A DNA stretch of 64,000 nt from Streptomyces antnestii. Lineage in GTDB: Bacteria; Actinomycetota; Actinomycetes; Streptomycetales; Streptomycetaceae. The stretch is from positions 62,001-126,000 of the forward strand of contig NZ_RZYA01000019.1 in assembly GCF_004005495.1 (NCBI RefSeq), read 5' to 3'. Under the pieces are notes generated by a model that ran no database searches, had not been told where the DNA came from, and was given only the letters and a program-made list of their open reading frames with translations. This document shows positions 59,201 through 64,000 of this stretch, piece by piece (within the stretch, counting starts at the first letter, position 1; every line of letters begins with the position of its first letter). The translations under genes and the position numbers were made by a program.

Positions 59201-60862
59201 ATGACCACACCATCGCCAGAGCCGCCCGATTGGCCTCACTGCGGTCGCGGAGCCGCCCCTGACGATCCTGTGGGCTGTCGCGGCATTCACGTGCGTGGCC
59301 ACACAGTGTGTTTGGCTCATCTTGCTGACACCGACCGGGATGCCTACCTGGCCGGCCTGCAGCCTGGAACCGAAGTCGACCACCGCGGCACGTCCTTCAC
59401 TACCCAACTTCTCAACGAGCTCCTCCGCGCTCTTCGTGACCCTGGCACCGGACAACCTCACCTCGGCCTTGCCCGGTTCGGGTCAGCGACCTTCCAGCGC
59501 GACGCCGATTTCACGGCGGCGACCTTCGAGGGTGAGGCCAATTTCGAGTCGGCGACCTTCGAGGACGACGCCTGGTTCGGGTCGGCGACCTTCAAGGGCA
59601 GGGCCAGGTTCGAGTCGACGACGTTCAAGCGCGCCGGGTTCGGGTCGGCGACCTTCAAGCGCAGGGCCGGGTTCGGGACAGCTACCTTCGAGGAAAGCGC
59701 CAGCTTCGAGTCGGCGACCTTCGAGGACGACGCCTGGTTCGGGGCGGCGACCTTCAAGCGTCTTGTTGACCTTGGGCCGTTTGTGTGTGCCGGAAGAGTT
59801 TCGTTGGTTGGTGCGGTGTTCGGCGGTCCGATGACCTTGTCGTGCGTGGCGCGTCGGGTGGAGTGCCGGCGAACCCGTTGGATGTCGACGGCCGAGCTGC
59901 GGCTGCGCTACGCCACGGTGGACTTTTCCCATGCCGTCTTCGAGTACCCCCTCACGATCGCCGCGGAGGCCGCCCTCTTCGTGCTCTCCGACGGGCGGCC
60001 AGTGACAGGGCAGGCTCTTGCTGGCGCGCCTGACGCCACGGTGCGGATGGCCTCGATGCGTGGGGTGGACGCGGCCCATCTGGTCCTCTCCGACGTCGAT
60101 CTGTCGGAGTGCCTGTTCACCGGGACCGTGCACCTGGACCAGATACGGCTGGAGGGGGCATGCACCTTCAACACGGTCCCGCCCGCAATGCATTGGCGGG
60201 GCTGGCATCCGATCCGGTTCACCCAACGCCGCACCCTCGCCGAAGAACACCACTGGCGCGCGAGCCAACCAGGGGCCGTCCCGGGCTGGAACGTGGCCGT
60301 GTACGGCGCCGGGCGCGTCGGGCCGTTGCAACTGGCGCCGGTGTACCGCGCGCTTCGCAAAGCGTTCGAGGATGGCAAGCACGAGCCTGGGTCCGCCGAC
60401 TTCTATTACGGGGAGATGGAGATGCGCCGCCACGCCGACGACATACCCCGAAGCGAGCGGGGTCTTCTGACTGCCTACTGGGCATTGTCTGGCTACGGCA
60501 TGCGCGCTTCCCGGGCTCTGGCGTGGCTCGGCGCCGCCATGCTCGTCACCATCGTGCTGCTGATGGGCCTCGGTCTCCCGAAGGACGCCCCGAAGCAGGC
60601 AGTGACCGGCACCGTCCCGGCCGGCGGAGGCAAAGTCACTTTCGAGATCGACAAGGCCGATCCCCAGAACCCCACCAGGGAAAGGTTCAACGGCGCGCGC
60701 TTCGAACAGGCTCTGAACGTCACCCTCAACTCAGTGGTGTTCCGCTCCGCCGACCAAGACCTGACCACTTCCGGCACCTACATCGAGATGGCGTCCCGTG
60801 TGACCGAGCCCGTCCTTCTGGGCCTGGCGATCCTGGCTGTCCGTAACCGCGTCAAACGCTGA
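59201..60862 (+). CDS. Pentapeptide-repeat beta-solenoid membrane protein with Cys-rich head
   Basis: 553 aa. The N-terminal Cys/His cluster (WPHCGRG...VGCRGIHVRGHTVCLAHLADTDRDAYLAGLQPG) could bind zinc. Next come some 10 pentapeptide units of the A-x-F type (about 99-190: ATFQRDADFTAATFEGEANFESATFEDDAWFGSATFKG...), a second solenoid stretch, the linker GEMEMRRHADDIPRSERGLLTAYWALSGYGMRASRALAWL, a membrane helix, an extracytoplasmic insert of ~80 residues and a last helix near the end. Architecture matches the truncated protein at 55.5 kb. Function unknown; pentapeptide proteins can be targeting or scaffold parts. Repeat DNA is visible at 59497-59765. Confidence 0.82.
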   Translation: MTTPSPEPPDWPHCGRGAAPDDPVGCRGIHVRGHTVCLAHLADTDRDAYLAGLQPGTEVDHRGTSFTTQLLNELLRALRDPGTGQPHLGLARFGSATFQRDADFTAATFEGEANFESATFEDDAWFGSATFKGRARFESTTFKRAGFGSATFKRRAGFGTATFEESASFESATFEDDAWFGAATFKRLVDLGPFVCAGRVSLVGAVFGGPMTLSCVARRVECRRTRWMSTAELRLRYATVDFSHAVFEYPLTIAAEAALFVLSDGRPVTGQALAGAPDATVRMASMRGVDAAHLVLSDVDLSECLFTGTVHLDQIRLEGACTFNTVPPAMHWRGWHPIRFTQRRTLAEEHHWRASQPGAVPGWNVAVYGAGRVGPLQLAPVYRALRKAFEDGKHEPGSADFYYGEMEMRRHADDIPRSERGLLTAYWALSGYGMRASRALAWLGAAMLVTIVLLMGLGLPKDAPKQAVTGTVPAGGGKVTFEIDKADPQNPTRERFNGARFEQALNVTLNSVVFRSADQDLTTSGTYIEMASRVTEPVLLGLAILAVRNRVKR

Positions 60863-61012
60863 CTCAGCGCTCCCATGGCCCGGGCCGGTGGAACCCCGCA
60901 GTCCCAGCGGTCACAAGGATCGGCATAACCGTGGCAGGGGAGGGGCGCGGCTCTCCCAGAGCGACCAAGGCGATCAAGCAGCTGTCCCCGCGTCGGGTTG
61001 CGGGAGTAGTTT

Positions 61013-61657
61013 GTGCCGATGACCGGACCCCTGCCGCCCGGCGGCGCTGTGCTCGATGCGGACGAGCTGGAGGCCCGCTGGGCGGACGCCTGGAGTCCGC
61101 AACAAGTCGCGGAGCGGTTGGATGGGGTCAAGGCGCCCTGGTGTATCGCTGCGGGGTGGGCTCTGGATCTGTTCCGTGGGGAACAGTCGCGACCGCACGG
61201 CGATCTGGAGATCGCTGTGCCCGCAGCGGAGTTCCCGGAGATTCGGGACCGCTTCCCCGAGTGCGTGTTTGACGCGGTGGGTTCGGGGCGGGTCTGGCCG
61301 GAGGCGGGAGATGAGGCCCTGGCGGCCACGCACCAGACCTGGCTGCGGGATCCGGTGAGTGGCCAATTCCTGCTTGACGTCTTCCGCGAGCCGCACGAAG
61401 GCGGCACGTGGATCTGCCGGCGCGACGACAGACTTCGGCTGCCGTACGACGCGATCATTGCGCGAACGGCGGACGGGATCCCTTACCTGGTGCCGGAGTT
61501 GGTGCTGCTGTTCAAAGCGAAGGCGGCACGACCGAAGGATCAGGCGGACTTCGACGGAGTGCTGCCGCTGCTGAGCAGGGCGCGACGGGATGTCCTGAGT
61601 GGGTGGCTGGAGCTGGTACACCCTGGGCATCCGTGGCTGGCGGAGCTGGCGGGTTGA
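61013..61657 (+). CDS. Orphan nucleotidyltransferase, ANT(2'')-like
   Basis: 214 aa. APWCIAAGWALDLFRGEQSRPHGDLEIAVP (about 41-70) is the nucleotidyltransferase core of aminoglycoside-2''-adenylyltransferase-like proteins: glycine-rich G-W then D-x-E (Asp64, Glu66). LVPELVLLFKAKAARPKDQADFDGVLPLL near the C-terminus is also typical. Could modify a small molecule or be a toxin; no antitoxin or host-resistance context is visible. Start GTG 61013 has GGGAG at 6-nt spacing; ATG 61019 is too far from it. Confidence 0.85.
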   Translation: MPMTGPLPPGGAVLDADELEARWADAWSPQQVAERLDGVKAPWCIAAGWALDLFRGEQSRPHGDLEIAVPAAEFPEIRDRFPECVFDAVGSGRVWPEAGDEALAATHQTWLRDPVSGQFLLDVFREPHEGGTWICRRDDRLRLPYDAIIARTADGIPYLVPELVLLFKAKAARPKDQADFDGVLPLLSRARRDVLSGWLELVHPGHPWLAELAG

Positions 61658-62143
61658 ATGACGCGGGTCGCGCCAGCGGAGGGCAAGCACCTGGGTGGCC
61701 AAGCGCTCGTCGCACTGCGAGGCCGGCCGACGACGAGGTACGGCGAAGACCGCACCCTGGGACAAGCGCCCCGGTCGGCCCATGACCATGACCGGACCAC
61801 CAGGACGGGAACAGCAAGCTGTGGCGGCGGGTTCAGCAGCCGTACTTGATGCTTGCGAAGACGGAGGCGCCGACGAACCGCACAGCCCGGTGAGCCTCAT
61901 GTAGCACCGGCGCAGCCGGACAAGCGCGGTCCGATTGTGCAGCAGTCGCACCGCTGGCGATGCGACGAAACCCGGTGAATATAGCGCGGTCGGCCTCAGG
62001 CCCTCCGAGGCCGGTGGCACCTGCTGCGTCCAGCCACGCCCCTGCGGAAGTACAACCCCGACGCGGGCGGGATTCAGGGTGACGTGCTGCTCGCGGCCCT
62101 GCTGCTCAAGGAGTTCGCCGGCACCGCAGGACGGACCGTGACC
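61658..62143. other. 486-bp gap with a fragment of a lost plus-strand gene
   Basis: Only the end near 62040-62143 looks coding-like (LRKYNPDAGGIQGDVLLAALLLKEFAGTAGRTVTSADLL), and it runs into the 3' end of the opposite-strand hydrolase without a stop of its own, so it is a truncated remnant. The remainder shows no native frame and no RNA gene. Confidence 0.4.
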
Positions 62144-62956
62144 TCAGCGGATCTCCTGATCGCGGGCGGCAGTCACGGTCTCGCGCACGGCCTGGGCGAT
62201 GGCCGGGGAGTCCTTCTTCAGGATCGCCCCGTGATTACTGCCGACCTTCGCACTGATCTTGATGTTCGGGTTGCGGACCGTCACCCCGTCGAGGCTGGTG
62301 CGGATCCGTTCCTGCTCGTCACCCCGGCTCCCCAGGGATGTCCCCGAAGCGACCACGTAACGCACCGGGACGGTGATGCTGTCCAGTACGGGTCCCAGCT
62401 CACGCTCGCGGGAGAGCCTGCCGAGCTCGATGTTGCTGTCGGCCTGCTCCGCGGCGCTCATCCGCGGGGTCAGGCCCGTCGGGCGCAGGAGCGGGGTGAA
62501 CCAGCCCATCCGCCGGAACAGCTTCCGGATCCGCTGCTCCATGGCGTCGTCGAGCCAGTCGTGGGGGAAGGCCCCGTCCACGAGGACCGCGCCCACGGTA
62601 CGGTCGGGATTCCGGCGGGCCCAGTGCGCCGCGACGCACGCTCCGTAGGACCAGCCCACCAGGAGCGCCCGGTCCACACCCCGCGCCGCGAGTACGGCGT
62701 CGACGTCCCGGACGGCCGCCTCGAAGGAATAGTCCGCCGAACGTTTCGATTTCGTGCCGCGGGCGCGCTCGTCGTAGGTGATGTGCCGCCAGTCCGTCCC
62801 CAGTTCGGCGACGGCCCGACGCCAGTAACCCTGGGTCGCGAACTGGCCGTTGAGGTAGAGGACGGGGATTCCGGGACCGCCGGTGTCGGTGACTGCCAGG
62901 GCCGTGTCGTCCACGGGCACCATGCCGGTCCAGACGGCGGTTTGCTTGATGGTCAT
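62144..62956 (-). CDS. Alpha/beta hydrolase
   Basis: 270 aa. Oxyanion segment VLYLNGQFATQGYW, nucleophile Ser103 (VGWSYGACVAA), acid in the later strand (VRYVVASGTSLGSRGDE) and His in VGSNHGAIL. Core fold like haloalkane dehalogenase or haloperoxidase-like hydrolases; the exact substrate is unknown. ATG 62956 with AGAGGAG directly upstream. Faces the HTH_38 regulator across a 244-bp promoter full of CGTTGCATT motifs. Confidence 0.88.
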   Translation of the reverse strand: MTIKQTAVWTGMVPVDDTALAVTDTGGPGIPVLYLNGQFATQGYWRRAVAELGTDWRHITYDERARGTKSKRSADYSFEAAVRDVDAVLAARGVDRALLVGWSYGACVAAHWARRNPDRTVGAVLVDGAFPHDWLDDAMEQRIRKLFRRMGWFTPLLRPTGLTPRMSAAEQADSNIELGRLSRERELGPVLDSITVPVRYVVASGTSLGSRGDEQERIRTSLDGVTVRNPNIKISAKVGSNHGAILKKDSPAIAQAVRETVTAARDQEIR

Positions 62957-63021
62957 GGCTCCTCTTTCCTGATGGTTTGTCAGAGACTGCGGGTTCGTCG
63001 TTTCTGACATCGCAAACGCTA

Positions 63022-63145
63022 CGTTGCATTCCAGTGGCGGACAAGGAGCCTGTTGCGAGCAATGGACATCAGTGCAGGTAGTTGCCCATTAATCGTTGCA
63101 ACGGGACCGTTTTTAATGCAACGTCAGCGCTTCGTCCGTTGCATT
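63022..63145. promoter_or_regulatory. Cluster of CGTTGCATT operators between hydrolase and regulator
   Basis: CGTTGCATT at 63022-63030 and 63137-63145, its inverse AATGCAACG at 63115-63123 (13 bp from the latter, perfect 9-bp arms) and the palindrome CGTTGCAACG at 63094-63103. The divergent regulator probably binds these. Confidence 0.65.
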
Positions 63146-63200
63146 GGATAGGGAGTGAACGCTATGGTCGTGGCACCAAGGGAACTGAAGGGAGATCGCG

Positions 63201-63965
63201 GTGCCGGGAGGCAGACTCACCCAGCAGGAACGCCAGCAGATCGCGCTGGGGGTGGCCGACGGACTCGCCTACGCGGAGATCGCGAGGCGTCTGGACCGTC
63301 CCACCTCGACCATCACGCGTGAAGTGATGCGCAACGGAGGCCCCTCCGCCTACCGCGCCGACCTGGCCCACCGCGCCACCGAACGCCGCGCCCACCGGCG
63401 CAGACAAGCCGCCCCCCGCGGGCCGCAGACACCCGAACAGGCCCCCGGACGCGACGCCGAGGCCGTGCGCGAGTACGAGGAGGTGTTCACCACCCTCCTG
63501 ATGCAGCAGGGCCTGCCCAAGATGATGGCCCGGGTCCTGACCTGCCTGCTCACCACCGACGCGGGCAGCCTCACCGCGTCCGAACTCGTCCAGCGCCTCC
63601 AGGTCAGCCCGGCGTCGGTGTCCAAGGCGATCGCGTTCCTCGAAAGCCAGGGCCTCGCCCGCCGGGAACCCGGCGAACACCGCCGCGAGCGCTACCTCGT
63701 CGACAACGACGTGTGGTACCAGTCGATGATCGCCGCCGCCCGGGCCCACACCCAACTCGCGGAGACCGCCCGCCAGGGCGTCGGCGTCCTCGGCCCCGAC
63801 ACCCCGGCCGCCGTACGCCTGGAGAACATCGCCCGCTTCGTCGACTTCGTCGGCGAGAGCATCACCCGCGCCGCGGAACAGGCCCGCGAGATCCTGCACA
63901 CGGATCTCCCGGCGAAGGCGGGCGGATCGGACGAGGCGGGCGTGACACCCGAAGCCGACTCGTAA
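63201..63965 (+). CDS. Transcriptional regulator with IS30-type HTH and MarR-like winged helix
   Basis: 254 aa. The N-terminal HTH_38 region (about 6-47; LTQQERQQIALGVADGLAYAEIARRLDRPTSTITREVMRNGG) resembles the DNA-binding part of IS30-type transposases. A basic linker follows, then a GbsR/MarR-like winged helix (about 95-165; VFTTLLMQQGLPKMMARVLTCLLTTDAGSLTASELVQRLQVSPASVSKAIAFLESQGLARREP) and a helical C-terminal dimerization part. GTG 63201. Probably regulates itself and the divergent hydrolase via the CGTTGCATT sites. Confidence 0.87.
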   Translation: MPGGRLTQQERQQIALGVADGLAYAEIARRLDRPTSTITREVMRNGGPSAYRADLAHRATERRAHRRRQAAPRGPQTPEQAPGRDAEAVREYEEVFTTLLMQQGLPKMMARVLTCLLTTDAGSLTASELVQRLQVSPASVSKAIAFLESQGLARREPGEHRRERYLVDNDVWYQSMIAAARAHTQLAETARQGVGVLGPDTPAAVRLENIARFVDFVGESITRAAEQAREILHTDLPAKAGGSDEAGVTPEADS

Positions 63966-64000
63966 ACGGCCCCGGCCCCAATCTCAGCCTCAGCCGAACA

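Overview
The window is high-GC actinobacterial DNA and almost certainly comes from a Streptomyces chromosome. The signs are strong third-position G/C in coding frames, many GTG and TTG starts, a SigJ/ECF41 sigma factor, a mycothiol-type DinB/MDMPI enzyme, a Spo0M-like protein, a LysM/SLT hydrolase behind a c-di-AMP (ydaO-type) leader, and many genes whose start codon lies 6-7 nt after a TANNNT-like -10 box (leaderless transcripts). I see no rRNA, tRNA, CRISPR array, plasmid origin or large biosynthetic cluster.

Layout. 1-2.4 kb: minus-strand operon of two MFS transporters around an Asp/Glu/hydantoin-racemase-like protein, behind a GntR-type palindrome. 3.1-7.5 kb: SigJ, small membrane proteins, an aminopeptidase P-type peptidase and a divergent regulator. 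7.5-11.3 kb: NarL-type two-component system in one operon with an ABC exporter. 11.5-15.7 kb: NmrA-like oxidoreductase with a 15-bp minisatellite leader, FCD-type GntR regulator, NCS1 permease and a second racemase-like protein. 15.7-21 kb: DUF4389 protein, TetR/old-yellow-enzyme pair, VOC protein, PPOX flavoprotein, nitroreductase. 21-23.2 kb: long intergenic region, c-di-AMP riboswitch and cell-wall hydrolase. 23.2-27.5 kb: second NCS1 permease (with a GntR-site-like operator), MscS channel, S53 protease. 27.8-34 kb: aldehyde dehydrogenase, third NCS1 permease, amine-oxidase-like FAD enzyme and PucR regulator, probably one catabolic unit. 34-37 kb: small enzymes, including a SnoaL-like gene under a near-perfect SoxR box. 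37-53 kb: mostly core-like genes (DctA-type carrier, Lgt, HAD phosphatase, Kup-like permease, secreted esterase, phosphodiester glycosidase-like protein, Spo0M, TatA-like, carbonic anhydrase, MarR and WYL regulators with their targets). 54-63 kb: accessory, scarred region with a frameshifted tyrosine recombinase abutting an N-terminally truncated beta-solenoid membrane protein, a second intact beta-solenoid membrane protein, GlxA regulator/quinone oxidoreductase, an orphan nucleotidyltransferase, and an alpha/beta hydrolase facing a regulator with an IS30-like HTH.

Themes. (i) Three NCS1 permeases and two racemase-like proteins within 31 kb suggest uptake and use of hydantoin-, allantoin- or purine-like nitrogen compounds; two of the permeases share an operator motif. 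(ii) Divergent regulator/target pairs with readable operators are unusually frequent. (iii) Short tandem repeats sit right at gene ends or starts at many loci, some duplicating stop codons or forming the leader of a gene with no standard start codon at the expected place. Functions are assigned by reading the proteins; no database search was possible.
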